In this document: positions 35,364-42,815 of the stretch, one piece after another
Numbering within the stretch: the first letter of the stretch is position 1
Layout: the number at the start of each line of letters is the position of its first letter
Origin: Flavobacterium sp. HBTb2-11-1
Lineage (GTDB): Bacteria; Bacteroidota; Bacteroidia; Flavobacteriales; Flavobacteriaceae
NCBI RefSeq assembly: GCF_009826975.1
Contig: NZ_WUMO01000001.1
Span: 868,001-932,000 of the forward strand
Length of the DNA stretch: 64,000 nt
Direction of reading: 5' to 3'
The notes under the pieces: generated by a model
Databases searched by the model: none
Seen by the model: the letters and a program-made list of their open reading frames with translations, nothing else
Told to the model about the DNA's origin: nothing
Translations under genes and position numbers: made by a program

Positions 35364-36611
35364 TTAATTATTTAGAGCCTCAGCTTTCTGATTGTACTGA
35401 AAAACATTATCCCAAAGTTCATCAATCGTAATAAGTGCTGCATGAAGCGGAATCACATTCCATTTTCCATTATTTTCTATTCCTAAACCGATGCTTTTTA
35501 ATTTTAATAAAGCGTCGTTTATGTCAAAATCCAAATCGGTATTTAGTTTTGTTTTAAACCAAGATTCAATTTGATGGTCTAGTTCTTCGGCTGTTAAGGA
35601 ACTTTCACTTTCGTGTAAAAAAGTATACGCGAGAATCGTTTCTTTTAAAGCTTCTTCTTCAGAAGAATTCAATAAAGAATAAAAAGCACCGCTGTTATTC
35701 CCGACATTTTTAAAATATAAACTGTCAGAAAGCGTTTTAGAATATCTGATTTTCTTATTTATGAAGTTATTGTATTGGCGGAAACAGTATGCTCCTAAAA
35801 TTCCCAACGCAATTAAACCTTGATTTAAAGAGGTTTTGCTGTTTAGTAAATCTATGGTTTCTCCTGTTTGGTAAGCTTCATACATGTTTATCAAGGCCGG
35901 AATTACTTTGGCGCTTAATAACGAAAGCCCACCAAAAACACCTGGAACCCAAAGCAGCAATTTATCCTTAAGAGACATTTTCGGAATGGCATTAGGGAAA
36001 ATGGTTTCAAGATCGTTTTTAGGAACACGTTTAAAGATTTTTAATGCAATAGAACCCGGATCGATTGGCATTTTGCCTAATTTGACTTTCTTTTTCTTAA
36101 AATAATCTGCTTCGCTGTAATTAAGATAAATAAGCACTCTGTCATAATATTCAATTTCGACTTCTTTGGTCCAGAAAAAGTATTTTTTGACTTTTTCTTT
36201 CGCCTTGTGATGCCCGCGCGCGTAGAGTTCGAAATCTTTAAAAGCATTAAAATCGATAGAAAGATTCAGTCCAATCAAATCAGATTCATAAAAGGCGTCG
36301 TTTAAAGCCTCCTGATTAATTCTATAGTAATTGCCTCGTTCGAGAACTTTTAGCAGCGTTTCTTTAAAAACGGGAAAACTGCTTTTATTGATAAACTGTT
36401 CCCGTTCTTTTTCGCTTAAATCCGGATCGTAGAGCGCGTAATGCTGTTTTAGATTTCGGTTAAGATTAAAAGATTCGTAATGATAATAGTGTTCGATAAT
36501 TTCGAACAGTTTCTTAAAATCATCAACCTTTTGCGAATCTTCAGCAAAGACAGCAATTTGCTGTTCCAGTAAAAATTCTTTGTTAAACGGAATATAATGT
36601 TCTCTAGTCAT
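35364..36611 (-). CDS. DUF3754 (TMEM143-like) membrane protein
   Basis: This 415-residue protein resembles the DUF3754/TMEM143 family. The N-terminal half is soluble (REHYIPFNKEFLLEQQIAVF, FNAFKDFELYARGHHKAKEKVK). A membrane region follows at about 240-300 (LLLWVPGVFGGLSLLSAKVIPALINMYE and LIALGILGAYCFRQYNN). Its function is unknown. It is the first gene of a DUF3754-DUF2199-DUF962 run with a -7 box at 36643-36650. Confidence 0.8.
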   Translation of the reverse strand: MTREHYIPFNKEFLLEQQIAVFAEDSQKVDDFKKLFEIIEHYYHYESFNLNRNLKQHYALYDPDLSEKEREQFINKSSFPVFKETLLKVLERGNYYRINQEALNDAFYESDLIGLNLSIDFNAFKDFELYARGHHKAKEKVKKYFFWTKEVEIEYYDRVLIYLNYSEADYFKKKKVKLGKMPIDPGSIALKIFKRVPKNDLETIFPNAIPKMSLKDKLLLWVPGVFGGLSLLSAKVIPALINMYEAYQTGETIDLLNSKTSLNQGLIALGILGAYCFRQYNNFINKKIRYSKTLSDSLYFKNVGNNSGAFYSLLNSSEEEALKETILAYTFLHESESSLTAEELDHQIESWFKTKLNTDLDFDINDALLKLKSIGLGIENNGKWNVIPLHAALITIDELWDNVFQYNQKAEALNN

Positions 36612-36642
36612 GCGGACTTAATTTCGTGGCTTTTACAGAACG

Positions 36643-36650
36643 CAAAAATA
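36643..36650 (-). promoter_or_regulatory. -7 promoter box of the DUF3754 gene
   Basis: The minus strand reads TATTTTTG, 31 bases before the ATG at 36611. Confidence 0.45.
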
Positions 36651-36691
36651 CTGCCTGAAATTTGATTTTAGGCTTTATGCGTGATGTTTTT

Positions 36692-36866
36692 TTTAACGCA
36701 AAGAGCGCTAAGATTTTTAATGCAAGACTTAATAAAACCGCAAAGTTCGCAAAGCTTTGCGGCAAGATAGTTTTCCCGCAGATTAAGCAGATAACATAGA
36801 TCTGCTAAATCTGCGACAGAAAAACTTAGCGAACTTTGCGCGTTCTTTGTGTCTTTGCGGTTAAAC
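36692..36866. repeat. CGCAAAG-type interspersed inverted repeat
   Basis: The outer arms begin TTTAACGCAAAGAGCGCTAAG and end CTTAGCGAACTTTGCGCG...GCGGTTAAA. An inner hairpin pairs CGCAGATTAAGCAGAT (36777-36792) with ATCTGCTAAATCTGCG (36800-36815) at 15 of 16 bases. The 66-codon ORF through it (36668-36868) looks like a translation of the repeat, not a gene. The rest of the gap to 37086 holds AT-rich sequence with no ORF I can support. Confidence 0.75.
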
Positions 36867-37086
36867 AAGAAACAAAAAAAAGTGAAATTTCCAATCGGTA
36901 CCAGCGATTTGAAATCCCACTTTCTGTTCCAAAAAAAAGTGACAAAAAATTAAAAAGCTCTCTAGTAGAAAAACTGTCTAACTAAAAATTATTCACTACA
37001 ATATTAGGATAAAATAATAGGGTGGCTATAGGTGTTTTTACCTGTTTTAAGAAGAATTTCTCTTTAAGCTTTTAAAAGATGAAAGG

Positions 37087-37602
37087 CTACTTTTTTGGTA
37101 CAATATATTTTACTGAAACAATTTTTACTGATTTTATCAGCCCTAAACTTAAAGAAGTTTCTTGATCAAATGTAAAAATACAGCTAGATTTAGCATCAAT
37201 TCCATAACATGGTGAGGTGGCTTTTGATGCAAAATTTCCAACAGATTCTGTACCATCAACATTCACAGTGATTATTGGAACTCCCGTGACATTAAAGTCG
37301 TTAAGATTATTTAGTTTTATCTCCATTTGAATTCGGCTAGTATTTTTACCAGTGTCTGGAGTATAAACGAAATTCAAAATTTCATACGAGAAATTTTCAA
37401 GTTCTTTAGTGTTTTCTTCCACAGGTTCAATTTCGAAATCGCAAGCAACCTCTCTTTCATACGCAGGCATATAAGATGATCCTGATGGTGTTTGAATAGT
37501 CTGTGCAGGAATAGTAATCATTTTGGTACAATCTCCAGAAGAACAGCCAAAAAAGATTAGAAAAGTGATTGCAATAAAAATCAGTTTTAAAGTTTTAGTC
37601 AT
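37087..37602 (-). CDS. Hypothetical lipoprotein
   Basis: This 171-residue protein has lipoprotein signal MTKTLKLIFIAITFLIFFGC (Cys at 20). The mature part has alternating strand patterns (NFSYEILNFVYTPDTGKNTSRIQMEIKLNN, VTGVPIITVNVDGTES) and extra Cys residues (SGDCTK, VACDFE, SPCYGIDAKSSCIF), suggesting an Ig-like or beta-sandwich periplasmic domain. I do not recognise the family. No neighbour suggests a function. Confidence 0.7.
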   Translation of the reverse strand: MTKTLKLIFIAITFLIFFGCSSGDCTKMITIPAQTIQTPSGSSYMPAYEREVACDFEIEPVEENTKELENFSYEILNFVYTPDTGKNTSRIQMEIKLNNLNDFNVTGVPIITVNVDGTESVGNFASKATSPCYGIDAKSSCIFTFDQETSLSLGLIKSVKIVSVKYIVPKK

Positions 37603-37678
37603 GTTTTATTGATTTGAAAAGTTGTTCACGAAATGAGTGAAATTATAATATTTTAGAACGTGTAAAAATGCGGAAATT

Positions 37679-38143
37679 TTAGTTTAGTGCCAATTTCTTT
37701 AAGTCGATTACACCTTGAATATATTTTATTAATTCTTCTTTGGTTACGGCATAAGGAGCTTTTTCTGCCTCGAATTCTAAGTACAAATTGGCAATGCTTT
37801 CTGCATCGAGATTTTGAGTATGATAATGATGCTCTGCGTATTGTATAAGATGATCTACAAAAAGTTCGCGTTGTTTTCCTTTTTCGATTGTTTCTAGATC
37901 GCCCTCTTTTATTTTTTCAATTACAGATTCGGGTAAATCTATGGTGAGGTACATGCAATCTACGGCAACTTTAGAAAGCATTTCTTTGGGGACTCTTCCT
38001 GTTGCATCACAATAGGCGCATGGCGCAGGAACCCATTTCAATTGTCGGTTTAAACGGCGGATATCATCCCAATCAACAAATCTTTTTCCAAGACATCTCG
38101 GACATTTTATATCAGATCTTCTAAAAAAATTAAAAATGTTCAT
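37679..38143 (-). CDS. Hypothetical protein with zinc-ribbon motif
   Basis: The N-terminus carries two CxxC pairs, KCPRCLGK (C14, C17) and PCAYCDATGR (C42, C45), the spacing of a DnaJ-type or rubredoxin-like zinc ribbon. The remaining 100 residues are helical and acidic (LDAESIANLYLEFEAEKAPYAVTKEELIKYIQGVIDL). It is cytoplasmic with no signal peptide. I do not recognise the family, and its partner is unknown. Confidence 0.7.
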   Translation of the reverse strand: MNIFNFFRRSDIKCPRCLGKRFVDWDDIRRLNRQLKWVPAPCAYCDATGRVPKEMLSKVAVDCMYLTIDLPESVIEKIKEGDLETIEKGKQRELFVDHLIQYAEHHYHTQNLDAESIANLYLEFEAEKAPYAVTKEELIKYIQGVIDLKKLALN

Positions 38144-38465
38144 TGGTTCGTAAGCAGCTTAGTGGTTTGGTTGTGCGGCGAATTTAAAGAATTAAGTAAG
38201 AAAAGTTTCTTGGTTTGCCATTTTTTTTAAGAAAAGAATTAACAAAATCATAAATTACAGCAATTGTTATAGATTTAAAACAAATAAAAATAATGATTTC
38301 AGAAATTTGAAGTCCCTGTAAATACTTAGGATGTGAGTTTTTTGTATTGTATTTAGATTTAGTGCAAAAACGAAGAGGTGAAGCTTTTTTAGTTGTGCGA
38401 AAAATGATACTTTTGTTGAATAGAAAGGTATTGTATTGAAATAAAAAACTTTGAAGAATTTTAAA
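38144..38465. other. Intergenic region before the XRE regulator
   Basis: This AT-rich gap separates the zinc-ribbon gene (minus) from the XRE gene (plus). Besides the XRE -7 box at its right end I see nothing in it. The long minus-strand ORF at 38184-38588 overlaps the XRE gene and has no credible start or composition. Confidence 0.4.
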
Positions 38466-38473
38466 TATCTTTG
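38466..38473 (+). promoter_or_regulatory. -7 promoter box of the XRE regulator
   Basis: TATCTTTG matches TAnnTTTG and ends 4 bases before the ATG at 38478, consistent with a leaderless mRNA. Confidence 0.55.
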
Positions 38474-38477
38474 AATT

Positions 38478-38900
38478 ATGAGCACAGCAACAAAACCAAA
38501 ACATATTGGCAGAAATATTAGCCGAATTAGAGAGCTTAGAGGTATGAAACAAGAAGCGCTTGCTATTTCTATTGGAGTAAGCCAGCAATCTGTTTCTAAT
38601 ATTGAGGGAAGTGAAACTATAGATGACGAAAAACTAAATAAAATTGCCGAAGTTTTAGGCGTTTCTGCAGAGACTATTAAGAATTTTAGTGATGAAGGAG
38701 TATTCAATTACTTTAATACTTTTAATGAACCTAATTTTGCAAATAGTAATGGCGCTTTTGGTCAAAATAATAATTGTTCATTCAATCCAATCGATAAGTT
38801 GATTGAATCTTATGATGAAAATAGGAAACTTTATGAGCGTTTATTAGAATCGGAAAAAGAGAAGATTTCTTATTTGGAAAAGTTGCTTAAAGAGAAATAG
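38478..38900 (+). CDS. XRE-family helix-turn-helix regulator
   Basis: This 140-residue protein has an N-terminal Cro/CI-type HTH at about 11-65 (ISRIRELRGMKQEALAISIGVSQQSVSNIEGSETIDDEKLNKIAEVLGVS). An Asn/Phe-rich linker follows, and then a C-terminal coiled coil (ENRKLYERLLESEKEKISYLEKLLKEK) for dimerisation. Regulators of this type often control neighbouring toxin-antitoxin or phage-defence genes. Here the next genes to the right, on the opposite strand, are an unknown membrane protein and a HEPN-like protein. Regulation of them is inference. A strong terminator follows. Confidence 0.88.
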   Translation: MSTATKPKHIGRNISRIRELRGMKQEALAISIGVSQQSVSNIEGSETIDDEKLNKIAEVLGVSAETIKNFSDEGVFNYFNTFNEPNFANSNGAFGQNNNCSFNPIDKLIESYDENRKLYERLLESEKEKISYLEKLLKEK

Positions 38901-38921
38901 GATTTTATAGCATATTAATGG

Positions 38922-38957
38922 AAAAGAGACTTTTGTGAGAAAGTCTCTTTTTTTTTG
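38922..38957 (+). terminator. Terminator of the XRE gene
   Basis: AAAAGAGACTTT and AAAGTCTCTTTT form a 12-bp stem with a T-run, about 20 bases after the stop. Confidence 0.8.
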
Positions 38958-39030
38958 AGTTTTTGTTGGAGCGAGTTTTTTAGCTGAAAACTATTTTTGA
39001 TCAAAAATATAAATTTTGAGGTATAAATTT

Positions 39031-39528
39031 TTAATATGAGTAATCAGGACAATAACCTAAATTTTTGCAAATTTGCAATGCTAAATGACTAGGTGTTATT
39101 ACTTCTAATTTCTCATCAATAAAATTAAAACTTCTTTCTATTTCTGTACTTGTTTTGTCGAAATAATCTTTTAGCCCATCCTTTATTGCATTCAGGCCTG
39201 ATGAAATGCCATTCCAAAGAAGTGCTGATTTCCCTAGTGTCCCAAATATTATTATTAAGACTGTTGTTTTACAAATTAAACAGGAGTTTACAATTCGTCC
39301 AGATTGATCAATGATGTGTTTGAGAGCTGTATTAAGTCTATCTTTAAGCGAGTTGAATCCATTTAAATAATCTAAAGCTTTTATTTTAAAATTCTGTAAA
39401 AATTTAATAGGATTTCTATAAAACTCAGTAAAATTAGATTCGTCTGTTCTAAGTTGATCAAACATCTTGTTTAGTTCTGTTCTTAGATTTTGAATATCAT
39501 CTTCTGATAAATTGATTGGTGTAGCCAT
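39031..39528 (-). CDS. Hypothetical membrane protein
   Basis: This 165-residue protein has a charged N-terminus (SEDDIQNLRTELNKMFDQLRTDES), then FTEFYRNPIKFLQNFKIKALDYLNGF, a central hydrophobic stretch (CLICKTTVLIIIFGTLGKSALLWNGI, about 84-109) and an amphipathic C-terminus ending LQICKNLGYCPDYSY. The N-terminal part loosely recalls the leader-like segments of peptide precursors, but this is weak. I do not recognise the family. It lies 76 bases downstream of the HEPN-like gene on the same strand. Confidence 0.6.
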   Translation of the reverse strand: MATPINLSEDDIQNLRTELNKMFDQLRTDESNFTEFYRNPIKFLQNFKIKALDYLNGFNSLKDRLNTALKHIIDQSGRIVNSCLICKTTVLIIIFGTLGKSALLWNGISSGLNAIKDGLKDYFDKTSTEIERSFNFIDEKLEVITPSHLALQICKNLGYCPDYSY

Positions 39529-39604
39529 TTTTTTTGTTGTAAAAGTAAATTAAAGCAAGTATATAAGTTTTGTTGAAATATGTTTTAAAATATAAAAAAT
39601 GGTT

Positions 39605-40216
39605 TCAAACTTGAATATTAACTTTATATATAAATTGATCTAAAGCCTTTTGCCATTTTTGAACCGTATTATAATTTATTGATTTTATTTTGTAATGACC
39701 TTTTGTTAATTCAAATTCTCTATCTGCATTGTGGACGATATTGTGTCTGCGTTTAATGCAATCATTTAATGTAGGCAACAATTCTTTGATTTCTGAAGTA
39801 ATATCTACAGAGATTTTCTGTAGATGTGATGAAATTTCACTAGTATCATTAAAACTAACATAATTTAGATAATCTTTTACTGATTTTTCTATTACCTTTT
39901 CAACTTTTAATTCTTTAAGAGTAACTAAGTCTCCAAGTTCAAATTTAGTTTTTCTGCCATTTTCAGAAGTTCCAGAAAGAGGAATGCTATTTAGGATTTG
40001 TGCATTTGAATTTGGTAGTTTTAATAATAAAATATTCCTTAAATAATCTTCTAAAGTTGAGTGGGTAAATACAACAGAAGTTCTTAGTATGTCTAAATTA
40101 TGTGTAGGTCTTCTTCCTCTACCTTTATTTTCATTCAGATCTTTATAAATTTTTAGAAGATTGGTTATTCTTCCATAATTTTTGTCGAAAATCAGCATTA
40201 TATCATCTTTATCCAT
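39605..40216 (-). CDS. HEPN-like domain protein
   Basis: This 203-residue, mostly helical protein carries R157-HNIV-H162 in KRRHNIVHNADRE, the Rx4-6H motif of HEPN RNases. The N-terminal helices (FTHSTLEDYLRNILLLKLPN) match the STLE-type helix that faces that motif in HEPN folds. It could be an RNase or a nucleotide-binding HEPN partner; no second domain is visible. It lies upstream of the unknown membrane protein and close to an XRE regulator. A defence or toxin role is inference. Confidence 0.65.
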   Translation of the reverse strand: MDKDDIMLIFDKNYGRITNLLKIYKDLNENKGRGRRPTHNLDILRTSVVFTHSTLEDYLRNILLLKLPNSNAQILNSIPLSGTSENGRKTKFELGDLVTLKELKVEKVIEKSVKDYLNYVSFNDTSEISSHLQKISVDITSEIKELLPTLNDCIKRRHNIVHNADREFELTKGHYKIKSINYNTVQKWQKALDQFIYKVNIQV

Positions 40217-40415
40217 ATTATTTTTATTCAGATTTTGCTATGTGAAAAATAGCACATAAATCGAGTTATTTATATGCAATTCAAAAAGATTAATTTGTAT
40301 GTTTTCTTTCTCGTGTGCAACTAACATTAACGAGATTTATTCCCAAACAATTATACCAATAAATAAAAATTCCCCACCAAGTACTTCTACGCATTTTGCA
40401 AAATCAATTAAAAAC

Positions 40416-40448
40416 AAAAAAGCCCAACTAAAAAAAAGTTGAGCTTTT
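40416..40448 (-). terminator. Terminator of the LytTR two-component operon
   Basis: AAAAGCCCAACT and AGTTGAGCTTTT form a stem with an A-rich loop just downstream of the response regulator (minus strand). Confidence 0.65.
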
Positions 40449-40451
40449 CAA

Positions 40452-40490
40452 AAATTATCTATATCTAAATTGCCAAATTATCTAATTGGA
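40452..40490. repeat. ATTAGATAATT interspersed repeat, copy 2
   Basis: AATTATCTATATCTAAATTGCC and AAATTATCTAATTGG. The last codons and stop (TAA at 40478-40480) of the response regulator lie inside this repeat. Confidence 0.6.
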
Positions 40491-41191
40491 AGATTGTTCA
40501 ATAAAATCTGATACTTTCTTCCCACAGGAATAATATCGCCATTAGACATCGTAAGATTTTTGGTCGTAACAGCAGAAATTTTAGTTGTATTTACAATATA
40601 AGATCGATGCACTTGAAGAAAGTGTGCACAATCAATTTCGGCACTTATGCTTGCGAGCGAACCGTAAATGACAATTGGAGATTTTAATTTGCAATTGTAC
40701 AATTTCATGTAATTGCCCAGACTTTCAATGTATAAAATATCAGAAAGCGGTGTTTCAATTACTTGTCCGTTAGAGCGGTAAGAAAGTACTTTTTCGTCGT
40801 CGTTGTTTTCTTTTTTAAGATTATTTCCCGAATGATAGGTTTTGGCTTTTTCTATTGCTTTTGAGAATTTGTCAAACGAAATGGGTTTCATTAAATAATC
40901 AATCGCATCGTTTTGATAGGCCGAAAGCGCAAAGTCTGAATAAGCCGTTGTTACAATCGTAATTGGTCGTTTGGGCTGTAGTTCCATCAATTCTACACCA
41001 GAAATTACAGGCATGTTTATGTCAAGAAAAATAATATCGTATTGGTTTTCGTTGAGCAGTTTTATGGCTTCCATACCATTAAAAGCGCTTCCGGAATGTT
41101 CCAGTTCGTCAAATTTGGAGATGTGCGAAATCAAGGCTTTGTGCGCCGGCGATTCGTCATCAACTATTAGACAGCGGTAGGTAAGTGCCAT
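40478..41191 (-). CDS. LytTR-type response regulator
   Basis: This 237-residue regulator has a receiver domain with phospho-acceptor D57 (IIFLDINMP) and acidic pocket DDES, followed by a LytTR DNA-binding domain at about 140-235 (DILYIESLGNYMKLY, FLQVHRSYIVNTTKISAVTTKNLTMSNGDIIPVGRKYQ). It overlaps its kinase gene by 25 bases. A direct-repeat element upstream of the kinase may be its operator. The last residues (NLPIR) are coded by sequence that belongs to an interspersed repeat. Confidence 0.94.
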   Translation of the reverse strand: MALTYRCLIVDDESPAHKALISHISKFDELEHSGSAFNGMEAIKLLNENQYDIIFLDINMPVISGVELMELQPKRPITIVTTAYSDFALSAYQNDAIDYLMKPISFDKFSKAIEKAKTYHSGNNLKKENNDDEKVLSYRSNGQVIETPLSDILYIESLGNYMKLYNCKLKSPIVIYGSLASISAEIDCAHFLQVHRSYIVNTTKISAVTTKNLTMSNGDIIPVGRKYQILLNNLPIR

Positions 41192-42162
41192 ATATTTAAT
41201 TTTACGATAAACATATTTTTGTCTTTTTTGCAGCTTAAAGTATGTTTTAAACCATATACTTCCAAACGTCTTTTTAGGTTTTCAATTCCGATTCCCGTGC
41301 TCGAAAGCCTTGATTCAGTATCCAGACAGTTGTTTTTTAAAGTGAAAGATACATTTCGGCAATCTACTTTCAAATCCAGATTGATAAAGGGCTCTGCAGT
41401 TTCGGCCGAAAACTTCACCGCATTTTCTACCAAAGGCAGAAAGAACAAAGGCGGAATCTCGATTTGATCATGCACGCCTTCAATGTTTTGCGTTACAGCC
41501 AGTCTTTCGTTTCTAAAGGTATAATATTCAATATACTTTTTAATAAACGCAATTTCTTCCTGCATTAAGACAAAATCTTTCTTAGAAGCTTCGATTTGAT
41601 AGCGCAGCAAATCTGAAAGATTCAGTATTCGGTCTGGAACTTTTTCTGGTTCTGCTAATGCTTCTCCGTAAAGATTATTCATGGCATTCAATAAAAAATG
41701 CGGATTCAATTGCTGTTTTAAAAACGAAAGTTCCGATTTGAAATTCATAATATCTTTATCGGCCTGACTCATTTTTTTAGTAATCACAATGTGCAGAAAA
41801 TAGAAAAAACAGCCGTTTATGATCAATGATACAATCTGAAGCGCTTTTAAATTTCCTAACCCAACAAGCGGAAAAAACCAATTCATAAAAAAGTAAAAAC
41901 CTGTCCAATAGACCGCAAGAAGCGTAAAAAAGATTTTAAATCTTTTGTGAAATAAAAAAGGGTTGATGATGCAGATGTTAAAAACCGTAATCCAGACAAT
42001 GCAAGGGAAATATCCCATGGCAATTTTGCTGAGAATATAAGACCAGCTATGTCCGTTGAGTCTTATTTCGTCATAAATGCAGGCCAGAATGACCAAATAA
42101 ACAAGTGTATTTACGATTAAGTTTCGTAGAAAAAAATTCTGGTAGATTTTTGCAATTGTCAT
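41167..42162 (-). CDS. LytS/YehU-type sensor histidine kinase
   Basis: This kinase has four to six membrane helices in the N-terminal half (for example NLIVNTLVYLVILACIYDEI, MGYFPCIVWITVFNICIINPF and FFTLLAVYWTGFYFF) and a His_kinase domain with the phosphorylated His in LKQQLNPHFLLNAMNNLY. The catalytic ATPase segment PLVENAVKFS and GIGIENLKRRLE follow. The frame is open to 42249, but a -7 box (42168-42175) ends 5 bases before the ATG at 42162, so I take 42162 as the start (331 residues). It is paired with the overlapping LytTR regulator, and the signal is unknown. Confidence 0.88.
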   Translation of the reverse strand: MTIAKIYQNFFLRNLIVNTLVYLVILACIYDEIRLNGHSWSYILSKIAMGYFPCIVWITVFNICIINPFLFHKRFKIFFTLLAVYWTGFYFFMNWFFPLVGLGNLKALQIVSLIINGCFFYFLHIVITKKMSQADKDIMNFKSELSFLKQQLNPHFLLNAMNNLYGEALAEPEKVPDRILNLSDLLRYQIEASKKDFVLMQEEIAFIKKYIEYYTFRNERLAVTQNIEGVHDQIEIPPLFFLPLVENAVKFSAETAEPFINLDLKVDCRNVSFTLKNNCLDTESRLSSTGIGIENLKRRLEVYGLKHTLSCKKDKNMFIVKLNIWHLPTAV

Positions 42163-42167
42163 AGCGG

Positions 42168-42175
42168 CAAAAATA
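42168..42175 (-). promoter_or_regulatory. -7 promoter box of the LytTR two-component operon
   Basis: The minus strand reads TATTTTTG, 5 bases before the proposed ATG at 42162. Confidence 0.5.
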
Positions 42176-42213
42176 ATATAATCGTATAGTTTGTAAGCAT
42201 TTATCAGGAATAA

Positions 42214-42258
42214 TTTATACCAACGCCATTCGTATAAATCATACGCCATTGGTATAAA
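42214..42258. promoter_or_regulatory. Candidate LytTR operator: 20-bp-period direct repeat
   Basis: The 16-mer ACGCCATTSGTATAAA (S = C or G) occurs at 42223-42238 and 42243-42258, identical but for one base. The ends TTTATACCAA (42214) and TTGGTATAAA (42249) are also an inverted pair. It lies between the divergent -7 boxes of the kinase gene (42168) and the 81-residue gene (42287). LytTR proteins bind direct repeats with a period of about 21-22 bases, so this is a good candidate. Confidence 0.5.
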
Positions 42259-42286
42259 ATTGCTGTTAAAATAAGGGCTTCTCCAT

Positions 42287-42294
42287 TATTTTTG
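42287..42294 (+). promoter_or_regulatory. -7 promoter box of the 81-residue gene
   Basis: TATTTTTG matches TAnnTTTG and lies 37 bases before the ATG at 42332. Confidence 0.45.
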
Positions 42295-42331
42295 ATCTGA
42301 GTTTCTATAAATCTTTTTAATAAAAAATAAA

Positions 42332-42577
42332 ATGTACCAGTTTAAAGAATTAAAAGATGCCGATAGGGTTGTGGAAATTTTTAAAACAAATGTCCAGGAA
42401 GAATCTGATCGGGATTATGTCGTAGCAGTGATACAAAATCAGTTTCCAGATTATAAAATCAATTTTGATTTGGAAGACTGCGATAAAATTTTAAGAGTTG
42501 AAGGTGTTGATCTGCAGTGTGATAGTGTTGTAGATTATGTAAGCCGTTTGGGTTATACTTGCGTGCGATTGGAATAG
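42332..42577 (+). CDS. Small hypothetical cytoplasmic protein
   Basis: This 81-residue protein (MYQFKELKDADRVVEIFKTNV to DYVSRLGYTCVRLE) has an alpha/beta texture resembling ferredoxin-like small proteins. It has no signal or membrane segment. I do not recognise a named family; the even codon use and a -7 box support it as real. It shares the divergent promoter region with the LytTR kinase gene. Confidence 0.75.
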   Translation: MYQFKELKDADRVVEIFKTNVQEESDRDYVVAVIQNQFPDYKINFDLEDCDKILRVEGVDLQCDSVVDYVSRLGYTCVRLE

Positions 42578-42815
42578 TTTTAGATTTCTAAAAACAGGTG
42601 TAAATACGCTAATACATTTGTGTTTTTTGTGAGTATTTTGTGTAATATTCTAATTTCAAAACAAATCTGAAATGCTAAGTTTTATACTTTCTATTTTTCT
42701 TTTTCTTCTAGAACAGTTAGTCTGATTTCATTGTTCTCATTCAAGTGTTTTTCCAATAGCTTTTTATCATATAAAAGGTTTACTCTTTTGCGTATTATTT
42801 TTCTAATTTTACGCC

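Noticed and set aside
36668..36868. 66-codon minus-strand ORF (MFNRKDTKNAQ...)
   Set aside because: It runs almost exactly along the palindromic CGCAAAG element and has no other support. Cys/Leu-rich translation is what the repeat itself gives.
38184..38588. 134-codon minus-strand ORF overlapping the XRE gene
   Set aside because: Overlaps the clear XRE coding region and is compositionally unlike neighbouring genes.
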